64,000 nt of DNA from an uncultured Algibacter sp. (GCA_937958265.1 CALGNX010000001.1:1-64000), one strand, 5' to 3'; shown: positions 50,976 through 62,123, numbered from the stretch's first letter. Numbers and translations: made by a program. Notes: generated from the sequence alone by a model not told the origin.

Positions 50976-51725
50976 ATGCAGTACGCCATTTGTAATTTAA
51001 GCCTTGTACCTCTTCGATTTGAGCCAACAGATTCTAGTGAATTAGTTTCTCAAGTACTTTATGGTGATATTTTTAAAGTTTTAGAAACTCGTAAAAAATG
51101 GAGTAAAATTAGGCTTGCTTTTGATAATTATGAAGGTTGGGTAGATAATAAACAATATTTAGAAATAACCGAAAAGCAATACGATTCTATTAATAGTGAA
51201 AAGCCTAAACTATCTTTAGATCTGGTCGATTTTGTTGAAGATGAAAACAAGCAACTATACCCTATTACTATTGGCTCGAGTTTAAATGGACTTTCTGTTT
51301 TGAATCATAAATACGATGGTGATTTAATTGATAAAGTTCGCAAAAAATCCAATATAATTAATACCGCATTTATTTTTTTAAACGCGCCTTATTTGTGGGG
51401 TGGAAAAACACCTTTTGGTATTGATTGTTCTGGATTTACTCAAATGATTTATAAATTAAATGGCTACAAATTATTGCGAGACGCCTCTCAACAGGCAACA
51501 CAAGGCGATGCGCTAAGTTTTATTGAAGAAAGCGAACCGGGCGATCTTGCTTTTTTCGACAATAATGAAGGTGTAATTATTCATGTTGGTTTAATTATGA
51601 AAAATAATTACATTATTCATGCCCACGGCAAAGTACGCATTGATCGTTTGGATCATTCTGGAATCTATAATGTAGATAAAAGAATACATACCCATAAACT
51701 CCGTGTTATAAAAAAGATAATATAA
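50976..51725 (+). CDS. NlpC/P60 (C40) cell-wall hydrolase with N-terminal SH3-like domain
   Basis: The 249-residue protein has a bacterial SH3-like region (about 1-70, with KKWSKIRLAFDNYEGWVDNK), a linker and a C-terminal NlpC/P60 domain (about 125-249). The catalytic cysteine is C151 in GIDCSGF, with H203 in IIHVGLIM and a third residue at H215 in IIHAHG. These enzymes cut the gamma-D-Glu-diamino acid bond in peptidoglycan stem peptides. No signal peptide is visible, as in YkfC-like enzymes that act on imported muropeptides in the cytosol. A strong terminator follows. Confidence 0.9.
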   Translation: MQYAICNLSLVPLRFEPTDSSELVSQVLYGDIFKVLETRKKWSKIRLAFDNYEGWVDNKQYLEITEKQYDSINSEKPKLSLDLVDFVEDENKQLYPITIGSSLNGLSVLNHKYDGDLIDKVRKKSNIINTAFIFLNAPYLWGGKTPFGIDCSGFTQMIYKLNGYKLLRDASQQATQGDALSFIEESEPGDLAFFDNNEGVIIHVGLIMKNNYIIHAHGKVRIDRLDHSGIYNVDKRIHTHKLRVIKKII

Positions 51726-51757
51726 AAAAATGCCACTTTTAAAAGTGGCATTTTTTT
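51724..51757. terminator. Bidirectional terminator
   Basis: ATGCCACTTTTAAAAGTGGC continues into a perfect palindrome at 51730-51751, with A- and T-runs on either side. It separates the NlpC/P60 gene from the convergent TPR gene. Confidence 0.92.
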
Positions 51758-51780
51758 TGAAATAGAAATACTATAATTAT

Positions 51781-53031
51781 TTACTGGCCCGATTTAGCAA
51801 GTATTTTCGCTTCAGTTTCCTTCATCTTTGAAGTGTTACCTAAAGCAGCATAAATATTTTTTAATTGTTTTAAAATATCAATTTTAGTATCTGGGTTTTT
51901 GCTTAAAAATTTAATTAACACATCAGCACCATTTTGAAAAAAATCATTTTTTTCAATTTTAAACTGCTCATATTTAATTTCATCAGCCTTACTCATACTT
52001 AGTTCGCCCATTTCCTTTATTTTAAGATTGCCTTTTTCTATATAAACATTAGAAAGATTTAACGCTGCATCTGCATAAGTAGGATCTATTTCTAAAACCT
52101 TTTCAAAAGATTTTTGAGCGCTAACATTATCACCTTTATTCATACTAACAACACCAACATTATAATGTAAAACCGCATTGTTAGGATCTTTAGCTATAGC
52201 TTGCTGAATTAATTCTTTAAATTTATCTTCGTCTTTTAACTGTAAATAAATATTAGCTTCATTAACAATTAAGTCCACGTTTTCTGGATTTTCAGTTCTA
52301 GCATCTTTAATTGCAGCTAAAGCTTTTTCATTATTGCCCTGTGAAATATAAATTAAAGCTATATTTTTTACAATCTCAGGCTTTTTAGATTCTGTCATGC
52401 GCTCACCTGGCTTTATATGAGTGCCACCCTTCACATAAATATCTCTTGTGTTTTTAGCGGCAACAACCTCTTTTCCGGTAACCTTATCTGTTGCAAAATA
52501 TTCTTTTGCTATACCCGTAAAATTTATCTCCTTAAGGTTCTCGTATAGCTTTAAAGCTCTATCATATTCTTGAACACTTACAGCTGCAGATGCTGCATAA
52601 TATAAAAATAAGGTGTCTTTTTTAGTTACTTTATAGGCATTTTCAAAATACTTAGAAGCTTTGGAGTAGTTTTTCTTTCCATATGCCGCATTACCAACGG
52701 TTAATAACTCATTAGTAATATTTTGCTCTAAGGCCATAATTTCAGAACCGTAATTTCCTTTCGCTGCTTTAAAACTTTCTAAAATAGCGTCAAGATTACC
52801 ATTTGTTCCTTTACCCTTTGCATATAATGCTTGACCTTTTAAATAATAGAATTTTGCTTTTGTTTTCTCGTCCATAGCAGATAGTAAAGCTTCTACTTGA
52901 GGGAGCGCGGCTTTTGCATCTGCAAAATTTTCTTTTTTAATAGCTTTTTCAATTACTTTCAACTCTTTTTTTTGCGCAAATGAAAATGCACTTATTGAAA
53001 ACGCTAAAGCTAGGATTAATTGTTTTTTCAT
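51781..53031 (-). CDS. TPR-repeat protein with signal peptide
   Basis: The 416-residue protein has a signal peptide (MKKQLILALAFSISAFSFAQ) and several tetratricopeptide repeats. Two clear units are AVLHYNVGVVSMNKGDNVSA and a following QKSFEKVLEIDPTYADAALN. TPR arrays are scaffolds for protein contacts. The exported location points to the periplasm. It follows gyrA by 17 bases, an arrangement I associate with Flavobacteriia, so co-transcription is likely. The role is unknown. Confidence 0.88.
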   Translation of the reverse strand: MKKQLILALAFSISAFSFAQKKELKVIEKAIKKENFADAKAALPQVEALLSAMDEKTKAKFYYLKGQALYAKGKGTNGNLDAILESFKAAKGNYGSEIMALEQNITNELLTVGNAAYGKKNYSKASKYFENAYKVTKKDTLFLYYAASAAVSVQEYDRALKLYENLKEINFTGIAKEYFATDKVTGKEVVAAKNTRDIYVKGGTHIKPGERMTESKKPEIVKNIALIYISQGNNEKALAAIKDARTENPENVDLIVNEANIYLQLKDEDKFKELIQQAIAKDPNNAVLHYNVGVVSMNKGDNVSAQKSFEKVLEIDPTYADAALNLSNVYIEKGNLKIKEMGELSMSKADEIKYEQFKIEKNDFFQNGADVLIKFLSKNPDTKIDILKQLKNIYAALGNTSKMKETEAKILAKSGQ

Positions 53032-53048
53032 TTTTAATAATATTAAAA

Positions 53049-55628
53049 TTAATTTTCAGTGTTATTATCGTTTGTATCAGTACCATCATCAAGAGTTGTG
53101 CCATCTTCTGTAGGCTTAGCGCTTTCTGTATCTTCAACGTTTTGAGATAAAATTATATTACCATCCTCGTCTAACTGTACTTGATCATCGTCGTGCATTA
53201 CCTTAGCTACCGCGGCTATAGAATCTTTTCCTTTTAGGTTTATTAATTTAACACCTTGCGTAGCTCTTCCCATAACTCTTAAATCTTTTACCGCCATTCT
53301 AATGGCAATTCCAGATTTATTTATAATCATTAAATCATCCTCGTCGGTTACGTTTTTTATAGATACTAAATCTCCTGTTTTTTCGGTAACTGAAATGGTT
53401 TTCACACCTTTACCACCACGGTTAGTAATTCGATAATCTTCTAAGCTAGAGCGTTTTCCGTAACCATTTTCAGAGACTACAAGCACATTACTCTTCATAT
53501 CATCTACTGCTATCATACCGATAACTTCGTCTGTTTTTTCATCTTGAAGACGAATACCACGCACACCAGATGCATTTCGTCCCATTGGTCTAGTTTTTGC
53601 TTCTTCAAAACGTATAGCTTTACCCGATTTTAAGGCTAACATAACTTGGCTTTCTCCGGTAGTTAATTTAGCTTCTAGTAAAACATCGTCGTCTTTAATA
53701 GTAATGGCATTGATACCATTTGTTCTTGGTCGAGAGTACTGCTCTAAAGATGTTTTTTTAACTTGCCCTTTTTTAGTAGCCATTATAACGTAATGGGTAT
53801 TTATGTAATCTTCATCTTTTAAATCTTGAGTACATATAAAAGCCATTACTTTATCGTCTTGCTCAATGTTTATTAAGTTTTGTATGGCGCGACCTTTAGA
53901 TGTTTTACTTCCTTCAGGAATTTCGTAAACACGCATCCAGAAACATTTTCCTTTTTGGGTAAAAAACAACATGTATTGGTGGTTTGTCCCAACAAATAAA
54001 TGCTCTAAGAAATCCTCATTACGGGTGGTTGAAGCTTTTTGGCCTACACCACCCCTATTCTGTGTTTTGTACTCAGAAAGTGAGGTGCGTTTAATATAAC
54101 CTGCATGCGAGATAGTAATAACCACCTTTTCATCTGGTATCATATCCTCTATACTTAAATCTCCTCCTGCATATTCAATAGCCGAACGGCGCTCATCACC
54201 ATACTTATCCCTTACTGTTTCTAGCTCGTTTTTAATAATTTCCATTCTACGTTCTTTACTTGCTAAAATAGCTTTCAAATCCGTAATCGTTTTCATTATT
54301 TCATCATACTCTGCTCGCAACTTGTCTTGTTCTAGACCGGTAAGCTGGCGCAATCTCATTTCGACAATGGCCTTTGCTTGTATTTCGGAAAGCTTAAAAC
54401 GCTCGATTAAGTTATTTCTTGCTTCTTCTGTGTTTGATGATGCTCTAATAATTTTAATAACTTCATCAATATTATCAGAAGCTATAATTAAGCCTTCTAA
54501 TATGTGTGCGCGCTCTTCTGCTTTTCTTAATTCATATGTTGTTCGCCTAACAACAACATCATGTCTGTGCTCAACAAAATAATGAATTAACTCTTTTAGG
54601 TTTAACAACTGTGGTCGCCCATTTACAAGCGCTATGTTATTAACACTAAATGAAGACTGTAGAGCAGTATATTTAAATAATTTATTTAGGACGATATTTG
54701 GTATCGCATCACGTTTTAATATATAAACAATGCGCATTCCGTTTCGATCCGATTCATCGCGAATCATCGAAATACCTTCAAGCTTTTTATCATTAATCAA
54801 GTCGGCAGTTTTTTTAATCATATCTGCTTTATTGACTTGGTAAGGTATCTCATCTACAACAATACATTCGCGCCCTTTTACCTCTTCAATATTAGTTTTA
54901 GCACGTATTACAATACGACCTCTACCCGTTTGAAAAGCTTCTTTAACACCATCGTAACCATATATAGTTCCTCCTGTAGGGAAATCGGGCGCCTTAACGT
55001 GAGTTATAAGCTCTTCAATTTCAATATCATTGTTTTCTATGTAAGCAATAGTACCATTCACAACTTCTGTTAAGTTATGCGGTGGCATATTGGTTGCCAT
55101 ACCTACAGCGATACCCGAAGCCCCGTTAATCAACAATCCAGGAATACGTGTAGGCAATACAGTAGGCTCTTGTAAAGTATCATCAAAATTTAACTGATGG
55201 TCTACGGTTTCCTTATCTATATCCGCTAACATATCTTCGGATATTTTTTTCATACGTGCCTCCGTATAACGCATAGCTGCTGGGCTGTCTCCATCAATCG
55301 AACCAAAATTACCCTGACCATCAACAAGCATATACCTCAAACTCCACTCTTGCGCCATACGTACCATGGCATCATATACAGAAGTATCTCCATGAGGGTG
55401 ATACTTTCCTAAAACCTCTCCAACTATTCTTGCTGATTTTTTATGCGCTGTATTAGCTCTAATACCCAGCTCGTACATACCGTAAAGTACGCGTCTGTGC
55501 ACTGGTTTTAAACCGTCTCTTACATCTGGTAAAGCCCTTGATACGATAACTGACATTGAATAATCAATGTAAGCCGATTTCATTTCATCCTCAATATTAA
55601 TAGGAATCACTTTTTCTCCTTCTGCCAT
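53049..55628 (-). CDS. gyrA: DNA gyrase subunit A
   Basis: GyrA cuts and rejoins DNA in the gyrase A2B2 complex. The 859 residues have the catalytic tyrosine Y121 in [10 protein letters not shown] and the quinolone-resistance region [19 protein letters not shown]. In that region the positions equal to E. coli S83 and D87 are T82 and D86, without typical resistance changes. The C-terminal beta-pinwheel contains GyrA-box-like repeats such as NRGGVGQK and NRGGKGVK. An acidic tail rich in Asp, Glu and Asn ends the protein. It is followed by a TPR gene in the same direction. Confidence 0.96.
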   Translation of the reverse strand: MAEGEKVIPINIEDEMKSAYIDYSMSVIVSRALPDVRDGLKPVHRRVLYGMYELGIRANTAHKKSARIVGEVLGKYHPHGDTSVYDAMVRMAQEWSLRYMLVDGQGNFGSIDGDSPAAMRYTEARMKKISEDMLADIDKETVDHQLNFDDTLQEPTVLPTRIPGLLINGASGIAVGMATNMPPHNLTEVVNGTIAYIENNDIEIEELITHVKAPDFPTGGTIYGYDGVKEAFQTGRGRIVIRAKTNIEEVKGRECIVVDEIPYQVNKADMIKKTADLINDKKLEGISMIRDESDRNGMRIVYILKRDAIPNIVLNKLFKYTALQSSFSVNNIALVNGRPQLLNLKELIHYFVEHRHDVVVRRTTYELRKAEERAHILEGLIIASDNIDEVIKIIRASSNTEEARNNLIERFKLSEIQAKAIVEMRLRQLTGLEQDKLRAEYDEIMKTITDLKAILASKERRMEIIKNELETVRDKYGDERRSAIEYAGGDLSIEDMIPDEKVVITISHAGYIKRTSLSEYKTQNRGGVGQKASTTRNEDFLEHLFVGTNHQYMLFFTQKGKCFWMRVYEIPEGSKTSKGRAIQNLINIEQDDKVMAFICTQDLKDEDYINTHYVIMATKKGQVKKTSLEQYSRPRTNGINAITIKDDDVLLEAKLTTGESQVMLALKSGKAIRFEEAKTRPMGRNASGVRGIRLQDEKTDEVIGMIAVDDMKSNVLVVSENGYGKRSSLEDYRITNRGGKGVKTISVTEKTGDLVSIKNVTDEDDLMIINKSGIAIRMAVKDLRVMGRATQGVKLINLKGKDSIAAVAKVMHDDDQVQLDEDGNIILSQNVEDTESAKPTEDGTTLDDGTDTNDNNTEN

Positions 55629-56027
55629 AAATAATTTTAATTAGGTTATCTGGTTTTCTGAACGCGCTAATATAACGATTCCAAAAACCATAGTAAGACT
55701 ATTAAACTTCAATTATTATCTAATTTATTAACAATTTATATAGCGCATCTGAATATAAAATATAAATTGTTGTTATTTTGTAAGTTTTTATTTATTAATT
55801 TTTGAATCACTGGACATGGTATTTTTAAATATCATAAAATTAACTGGAGTTATTTCCTAAAAAATATTAATTTAACATTAAAATGGTGAAATTTTAATAA
55901 TTTACTAAAAACACGCTTAATAAAGTGCTTCTAAAACTACAACTCTTAAGTATTAACAGATTTTTAGGTATAGTTTTTAAGTTTAATTAAAATGTTTTAT
56001 TACTTTTAAAGCAGAAAGAATAAATAT
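55629..56027. other. Divergent gyrA-clpC intergenic region
   Basis: About 400 AT-rich bases that must hold both promoters. No clear TAnnTTTG match was found on either strand; TTATTTTG at 55773-55780 is one base off. No reading frame or RNA structure is supported. Confidence 0.45.
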
Positions 56028-58568
56028 ATGGATGATAATTTTTCCCCAAGAGTAAAAGATGTTATAGCTTACAGTAAAGAAGAAGCCTTGCGATTAGGGC
56101 ATGATTTTATTGGCACAGAACATCTCATGCTAGGTCTTTTAAGAGATGGCAACGGCAAAGCTATTGATATTCTTAATGCCTTAGATATCGATTTAAATCA
56201 TTTAAGGCGGAAAGTTGAAATATTAAGTCCTGCAAACCCGAACATTGTAACGGGTTCTAATCAAAAAAAGAACCTACATCTTACTAGGCAGGCAGAACGC
56301 GCTTTAAAAACAACATTTTTAGAAGCTAAATTATTTCAAAGCACATCAATAAATACAGCACACCTATTACTTTGTATTTTAAGAAACGAAAACGACCCCA
56401 CTACCAAGCTTTTAAGTAAGCTAAAAGTTAATTACGATAATGTTAAAGAACAATTTAAATCTATGATTACAGACGACAATGAATTTATAGAACCGAAATC
56501 CGAATTTCCAGACGAGAATACACCTCCGGGTGGAGAATCTAATAAGGATAATATTTTTAATTCTCCTACCGGTAAAAGTAGTTCCAAATCCAAAACACCT
56601 GTTTTGGATAATTTTGGTAGAGATTTAACCGCTCAAGCCGAAGAAGGCAAACTCGACCCTGTTGTTGGCAGGGAAAAAGAGATACAACGTGTTTCGCAGG
56701 TTTTAAGTAGACGAAAGAAAAACAATCCTTTATTAATTGGTGAGCCAGGAGTTGGTAAATCTGCTATAGCAGAAGGTTTAGCACTTCGAATTGTAAAAAG
56801 AAAGGTGTCGCGCATACTGTTTAATAAGCGCGTAGTAACTCTAGATTTAGCGAGTTTAGTTGCTGGGACAAAATACCGTGGACAGTTTGAAGAACGTATG
56901 AAGGCGCTAATGAATGAACTTGAAAAAAACGACGACGTTATTTTGTTTATTGATGAAATACATACGATTGTTGGCGCTGGCGGAGCAACAGGAAGCTTAG
57001 ATGCTTCAAACATGTTTAAGCCCGCACTAGCTCGAGGAGAAATTCAATGTATTGGCGCAACAACTCTAGATGAATACAGGCAATATATTGAGAAAGACGG
57101 TGCTTTAGAGCGTCGTTTCCAAAAGGTTATTGTGGAACCTACATCGGTTGATGAAACTATTGAAATTCTAAATAACATTAAAGGAAAATACGAGGAGCAC
57201 CATAATGTAGATTATACACAAGCAGCTATTGAAGCGTGTGTAAAATTAACGAATAGGTACATGACGGAACGGTTTTTGCCAGATAAAGCTATTGATGCCT
57301 TAGATGAAGCTGGATCTCGCGTGCACATTACTAATATAGAGGTGCCTAAGCAAATTATTGAACTTGAAAAGAAGCTTGAAGATATTAAAGTGCTAAAAAC
57401 AGCAGTTGTTAGAAAGCAGAAATATGAAGAAGCTGCTAAGCTTAGGGATGATGAAAAGCGTATAGAAAAAGAATTAGCTATTGCCCAAGAAAAATGGGAA
57501 GAAGACACAAAACAACACCGCGAAGTAGTTACAGAAGATAATGTTGCAGATGTAATATCTATGATGACAGGTGTGCCTGTTAACAGAATTGCACAAACAG
57601 AAATTAATAAATTAGCTGAATTACCAAATCTTATTAAAGGAAAAGTTATTGGTCAAGATCAAGCAGTAGCTAAAGTGGTAAAAGCTATTCAGCGAAACCG
57701 AGCAGGTCTTAAAGATCCTAATAAGCCTATTGGGTCATTCATTTTCCTTGGTCAAACAGGTGTTGGTAAAACACAATTAGCTAAAGTGCTTTCACGAGAA
57801 CTTTTTGATAGTGAAGAATCTTTGGTTAGAATTGATATGAGTGAATACATGGAAAAATTTGCCATCTCAAGATTAATTGGTGCACCTCCAGGATATGTTG
57901 GTTATGAAGAAGGCGGACAGCTTACCGAAAAAGTTAGACGTAAGCCTTACGCCGTAGTTCTTTTAGACGAAATTGAAAAAGCACACCCCGATGTTTTTAA
58001 TATGCTACTTCAAGTGCTTGATGATGGCTACTTAACAGATAGTTTAGGTCGAAAAATTGATTTTAGAAACACCATAATTATTATGACGTCCAATATTGGC
58101 GCACGTAAATTAAAAGATTTCGGCACAGGTATAGGCTTTGGCACAGCATCACAAAAATCTCAAGAAGATGCAAATGCTAAAGGGATTATAGAAGGTGCGC
58201 TAAAAAAATCCTTTGCTCCAGAGTTTTTAAACCGAATTGATGACGTTGTTGTATTTAATGCTTTAGAGAAAGAAGACATTAATAAAATAATTGATATAGA
58301 ACTAGAAAAATTACTTAATAGAATTAAGGGTTTAGGCTATATTTTAACACTTACTGAAACCGCTAAAGATTACATCGCAGATAAAGGTTTTGATAAACAA
58401 TACGGAGCACGACCGCTAAAAAGAGCGATTCAAAAATATGTTGAAGACGCTTTAGCTGAAGAAATAGTTGCTTCAAATTTACAGGAAGGCGATAATATTA
58501 AAATAGATTTGGATGAAACTTCAAATGATCTAAAAATTAGTATTGTTAAATCCGAAAAAACCACTTAA
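56028..58568 (+). CDS. clpC: ATP-dependent Clp protease ATPase subunit ClpC
   Basis: ClpC is a Hsp100/AAA+ unfoldase that feeds proteins to ClpP. The 846 residues comprise an N-terminal double Clp_N repeat (about 1-145), a first AAA module with Walker A GEPGVGKSA and Walker B DVILFIDEIHT, a middle UVR-type helical region (about 410-470), and a second AAA module with GQTGVGKTQ and VVLLDEIEKAHPD. The segment GTGIGFG contains the IGF-type loop that docks on ClpP. No mcsA/mcsB/ctsR regulators lie nearby, as expected outside Firmicutes. A good terminator follows. Confidence 0.95.
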   Translation: MDDNFSPRVKDVIAYSKEEALRLGHDFIGTEHLMLGLLRDGNGKAIDILNALDIDLNHLRRKVEILSPANPNIVTGSNQKKNLHLTRQAERALKTTFLEAKLFQSTSINTAHLLLCILRNENDPTTKLLSKLKVNYDNVKEQFKSMITDDNEFIEPKSEFPDENTPPGGESNKDNIFNSPTGKSSSKSKTPVLDNFGRDLTAQAEEGKLDPVVGREKEIQRVSQVLSRRKKNNPLLIGEPGVGKSAIAEGLALRIVKRKVSRILFNKRVVTLDLASLVAGTKYRGQFEERMKALMNELEKNDDVILFIDEIHTIVGAGGATGSLDASNMFKPALARGEIQCIGATTLDEYRQYIEKDGALERRFQKVIVEPTSVDETIEILNNIKGKYEEHHNVDYTQAAIEACVKLTNRYMTERFLPDKAIDALDEAGSRVHITNIEVPKQIIELEKKLEDIKVLKTAVVRKQKYEEAAKLRDDEKRIEKELAIAQEKWEEDTKQHREVVTEDNVADVISMMTGVPVNRIAQTEINKLAELPNLIKGKVIGQDQAVAKVVKAIQRNRAGLKDPNKPIGSFIFLGQTGVGKTQLAKVLSRELFDSEESLVRIDMSEYMEKFAISRLIGAPPGYVGYEEGGQLTEKVRRKPYAVVLLDEIEKAHPDVFNMLLQVLDDGYLTDSLGRKIDFRNTIIIMTSNIGARKLKDFGTGIGFGTASQKSQEDANAKGIIEGALKKSFAPEFLNRIDDVVVFNALEKEDINKIIDIELEKLLNRIKGLGYILTLTETAKDYIADKGFDKQYGARPLKRAIQKYVEDALAEEIVASNLQEGDNIKIDLDETSNDLKISIVKSEKTT

Positions 58569-58593
58569 CGTCGAGTATGTAATACAGTATTTT

Positions 58594-58638
58594 AAAAAAA
58601 CACCTGCTTAAAAAACTTTTAAAGCGGGTGTTTTTTTT
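58594..58638 (+). terminator. clpC terminator
   Basis: AAAAAAACACCTGCTT pairs with AAGCGGGTGTTTTTTT (one G-U pair) around a 12-base AT loop, followed by more T residues. It lies 26 bases behind the clpC stop. Confidence 0.88.
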
Positions 58639-58735
58639 AAACAAAAAAACTACAAATGAGTGTTTTAGAAATATTAAAAAGATATGAATAATACCAATTT
58701 GAAATAAGCGCAATTAAACATCTTTTGAATCGCTC

Positions 58736-60154
58736 CTAATTATCATTGAACACGCCTATCTTTTTTTCTGTTTTTAAAACTCTGTACAGAAGAATAATAC
58801 CTGCTAAAAAGAAAACAAATAAAAATAAAATACCATTGCGCATACTACCCGTTATTTGATCTATAAAAGCAAATATTACCATACCTATAACAATTCCAAG
58901 CTTCTCTGCAACATCATAAAAACTAAAATAAGAGGTGGTATCTTCTGTTTCAGGTAAAAATTTAGAATAAGTCGATCTTGCTAAAGATTGCACACCTCCC
59001 ATTACTAAACCAACAAAACTAGCAGCAATATAAAACTCCATTGGCGTTTTCATTAAATATGCATAAAAACACAAAGCCATCCAAATAGCATTAACAGCTA
59101 TTAAGGTCTTAATATTACCGAATCTTGAAGACGCTAACGAAGTTATAAAAGCGCCTAATATAGCAACTAACTGAATAATTAATATACTAATAATTAAACC
59201 CATCGTTTTAGCATCGGTACTACCCCAAGCAATTTCTTCTTCCCCAAAATACACAGCCACTAACATTATTGTCTGTACAGCCATACTAAACACAAAAAAA
59301 GCTTGTAAATAATATTTTAGCTTTAGGTTTTTATTTAATTGTTTCCATACTTGTAATAATTCTTTTAACCCATTAAATATAATAGTTTTGGTTACTTTAT
59401 GTCCTGAAGATGCACCTTCTGGCAAATAATAAAATGAATATTGACTAAACAAAACCCACCAAATACCCACTGTTAAAAAGGAAACTTTCATAGCTTCAAA
59501 TGAAGCAACATCCTTAGCTGCTTTTAAAGCTTGGTTTATCTCAACCTCCGATCCATTTTCTAAAATAGCCTTAGCAATACTAATATCAAACCCAAACCAG
59601 TTAGGAAACATAACCATTAATAAATTTAAAACCAGCAAAAGCACACTTCCGAAATAGCCTAAAGAAAACCCCTTAGCACTTATCCTATCTTGCTGCTCAG
59701 GAAATGCAATATCGGGTAAATAAGAATTATAAAACACTAAACTACCCCAATACCCTATTAATCCCATAAAATAAAATAGCAAGCTTAAATGTATTTTTTC
59801 TGGTGTTATATCAAACCAATATAAACCTATACACCCCACACTACCTATGTAACAAAAAAACTTTAAAAAACTCTTTTTATTACCCACATAATCTGCAATT
59901 CCTGATAATATTGGTGATATAATTGCAACCACTAAAAACGTAAAAGCAGTTACAAATGTTATAAGTGCTGTACTCTTAAATTCAAATCCAAATGCAAAAA
60001 CAGTTTTTATAGAAGTATTTGTTTTTAAAAATAAGGCAGAATAAAAAATAGGAAATATGGAAGATGCTATAGTTAACGAATACACGGAATTTGCCCAATC
60101 GTAAAATGCCCAAGCATTTAATAGCTTTTTACTGCCTTTTTCTAATATTTTCAT
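58736..60154 (-). CDS. MFS transporter, UMF1 family
   Basis: The 472-residue membrane protein has about 11-12 helices. The N-terminal LLNAWAFYDWANSVYSLTIA, with the WAFYDWANS core, is the signature of the UMF1/Atg22-like branch of the major facilitator superfamily. SARSTYSKFLPETE-like positions appear here as LARSTYSKFLPETEDTTSYF. Fungal Atg22 exports amino acids from vacuoles; bacterial substrates are unknown. It is probably monocistronic. Confidence 0.88.
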   Translation of the reverse strand: MKILEKGSKKLLNAWAFYDWANSVYSLTIASSIFPIFYSALFLKTNTSIKTVFAFGFEFKSTALITFVTAFTFLVVAIISPILSGIADYVGNKKSFLKFFCYIGSVGCIGLYWFDITPEKIHLSLLFYFMGLIGYWGSLVFYNSYLPDIAFPEQQDRISAKGFSLGYFGSVLLLVLNLLMVMFPNWFGFDISIAKAILENGSEVEINQALKAAKDVASFEAMKVSFLTVGIWWVLFSQYSFYYLPEGASSGHKVTKTIIFNGLKELLQVWKQLNKNLKLKYYLQAFFVFSMAVQTIMLVAVYFGEEEIAWGSTDAKTMGLIISILIIQLVAILGAFITSLASSRFGNIKTLIAVNAIWMALCFYAYLMKTPMEFYIAASFVGLVMGGVQSLARSTYSKFLPETEDTTSYFSFYDVAEKLGIVIGMVIFAFIDQITGSMRNGILFLFVFFLAGIILLYRVLKTEKKIGVFNDN

Positions 60155-60250
60155 AGGTTACAAAATTGATAAAAATTTACACCTTGCTAAATTATGATGG
60201 TTTTAGCAATCGCAGTATGTATTTTACATTAAAATTAGTTAAAATAAAAA

Positions 60251-60274
60251 AAGCTGCTCCATCAAGAGCAGCTT
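60251..60274 (-). terminator. Terminator downstream of the M48 peptidase gene
   Basis: AAGCTGCTC (60251-60259) and GAGCAGCTT (60266-60274) form a 9-bp stem with a 6-base loop. On the minus strand a run of T follows, fitting the end of the gene at 60311. Confidence 0.85.
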
Positions 60275-60310
60275 AAATATTTAATAAAAGCTTTTAACAA
60301 GCATTAATGT

Positions 60311-61144
60311 TTAGTTTTTTCTAAACTGAGTAACCCCAAATTTTTTAGCTTCTGCCTTAGCCTTTGGCGCCAATTTTGTTAAATTAGCTATTCTTGTATC
60401 ATTAGCAGGGTGGGTACTCATAAATTCTGGAGGCGCTTGCCCGCCACTTTTAGCACTATTTGCTTTCATCCGCTTCCATAATTGAGCAGCTTCATCCGGA
60501 TTATAGCCAGCAACAGCCATTAAATAAATCCCTATCTCATCAGATTCTGTTTCATGGCTCCTACTAAATGGTAGCATTGCACCAACCTGAGACCCAATAC
60601 CGTAATATTGATTAAATGCATTTCTACTTTGTTCATTTTTAATCACGACATTACCAGCTACAGCTCCAAACTGTTGCAACATTCCTGCACTCATGCGCTG
60701 CTGCCCATGGTTTGCTAAAGCATGAGCTACCTCATGCCCCATTATAGCAGCAACACCAGCTTCATTTGCAGCTATGGGTAAAATACCTGTATAAAACACA
60801 ATTTTACCACCCGGCATACACCACGCATTAACAGTTGCATCGTTCACCAAGTTGTATTCCCATTTATAATCTTTCAAGTAGCCTGTGTTGCCATTTGCGC
60901 TTAACCAGCGTTCTGCGGCAACAGCAATACGTTGGCCAACTCGCGAAATCATCTCTGCATCCTTTGTACCTGTAACTACATTGTTCTCATTTAAAAACTG
61001 ACTATATTGCGAAAAAGCAGTTGGGAACAACTGAGAGTTTGGAACAAATGCCATAGTTCTCTTTCCGGTAAAAGGATTTTTAGCACAGGCACTAAACAAA
61101 CAAATTGTCGTTATTAAAAAAAAAGTATTTTTTATCTTCATCAT
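60311..61144 (-). CDS. M48-family zinc metallopeptidase, predicted lipoprotein
   Basis: The 277-residue protein has a lipoprotein signal, ICLFSAC, with the lipidated cysteine at C20. The zinc-binding HEVAH is at 137-141, and the third ligand Glu is in SHETESDEIG. The organisation matches BepA/LoiP-like M48 proteins, which clear misfolded outer-membrane proteins in the periplasm. There is no TPR region, so it is nearer to LoiP than to BepA. Lipidation suggests attachment to the inner leaflet of the outer membrane. It is monocistronic with a terminator behind it. Confidence 0.92.
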   Translation of the reverse strand: MMKIKNTFFLITTICLFSACAKNPFTGKRTMAFVPNSQLFPTAFSQYSQFLNENNVVTGTKDAEMISRVGQRIAVAAERWLSANGNTGYLKDYKWEYNLVNDATVNAWCMPGGKIVFYTGILPIAANEAGVAAIMGHEVAHALANHGQQRMSAGMLQQFGAVAGNVVIKNEQSRNAFNQYYGIGSQVGAMLPFSRSHETESDEIGIYLMAVAGYNPDEAAQLWKRMKANSAKSGGQAPPEFMSTHPANDTRIANLTKLAPKAKAEAKKFGVTQFRKN

Positions 61145-61337
61145 TTTTAAAATTATTTAGTTGACACAAAAAAGAATAGCAATTTTAGTTTTTATTATTA
61201 CCAAGCCTTTTTGGAAAGAATATGTTAAATATAAAAAAATAAGAACATAAAAGGCAAACTGAAAGAAATAAATGTTTAATACCTTAAAAATATTTGTTAT
61301 GTTATCTGATATTGTACGACTTAAAAATAAACTTATT

Positions 61338-61820
61338 ATGAATAAAATATTTATTGTTGTTGCATTTTTATTATGTTTTAGTTGCAGTTCTTCTGCTCAG
61401 AAAAAGCAAACAGAAACATCAAAAACCTTTAAGGTTTCAAAAACTGAATTGGAATGGAAGAAAGTATTATCAGCACAAGCCTATTATGTTTTGAGAAAAG
61501 CAGGAACGGAACGTGCATTTTCTAGCCCATTAAACAAGATGTACGCAGATGGCATATACGTTTGTAAAGCCTGTGACACCCCATTATTTAAAAGTGAACA
61601 TAAGTTTGATTCTGGAACAGGTTGGCCTAGTTTCGATAGAGAGATTGAAGGCAATGTAGATTTTTCTACAGATTATAATCTAGGATACGCCAGAACTGAA
61701 GAACATTGCGGAACCTGTGGCGGACACTTGGGGCATGTATTTAACGATGGACCTAATGCCACTACAGGAAAAAGACACTGCATTAACGGTGTTTCTTTAA
61801 AATTCATTTCTAGTAATTAA
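61338..61820 (+). CDS. msrB: Peptide-methionine (R)-S-oxide reductase MsrB, exported form
   Basis: MsrB reduces methionine-R-sulfoxide in proteins. From the ATG at 61338 the 160-residue protein starts with a signal peptide, MNKIFIVVAFLLCFSCSSSA, possibly a lipoprotein signal with C16. The frame runs upstream to 61272, but the extra 22 residues would bury the signal, so I prefer 61338. Zinc cysteines are C76, C79, C124 and C127. The catalytic cysteine is C148 in GKRHCINGVSL. An exported MsrB protects envelope proteins from oxidation. Confidence 0.9.
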   Translation: MNKIFIVVAFLLCFSCSSSAQKKQTETSKTFKVSKTELEWKKVLSAQAYYVLRKAGTERAFSSPLNKMYADGIYVCKACDTPLFKSEHKFDSGTGWPSFDREIEGNVDFSTDYNLGYARTEEHCGTCGGHLGHVFNDGPNATTGKRHCINGVSLKFISSN

Positions 61821-62115
61821 TTATATAAATTGGCTAAATAGTATTTTATAATAACCAGGAATGGCTTGAAAAATTCAACAAAAAGCATGAAACATAGCAC
61901 TGCAATTTTGTAATAATTTAAATTAATTTTCGGATCAATTTTAAATATAAGAATACAAGGTTATAATAATTACACATAGTAACTTGCTAAAACACGTATT
62001 TAAACGCTAAGCTAATCAATATTAATAATATTTTTTTAGCTTAAAAAGCGGTTGAAAAATCTAATATTTTTTGATATTTATAAGATGCTTAATTCTTTTT
62101 ATGAATACGATTGTG
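61821..62115. other. Intergenic region msrB-lpdA
   Basis: No gene seen. An imperfect hairpin lies near 62006-62050, AAGCTAA pairing with TTAGCTT around an AT-rich loop. It lacks a following T-run and may be incidental. Confidence 0.45.
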
Positions 62116-62123
62116 TAAATTTG
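62116..62123 (+). promoter_or_regulatory. -7 element upstream of lpdA
   Basis: TAAATTTG matches TAnnTTTG, 18 bases before the lpdA ATG at 62142. No TTG is seen at the expected spacing. Confidence 0.4.
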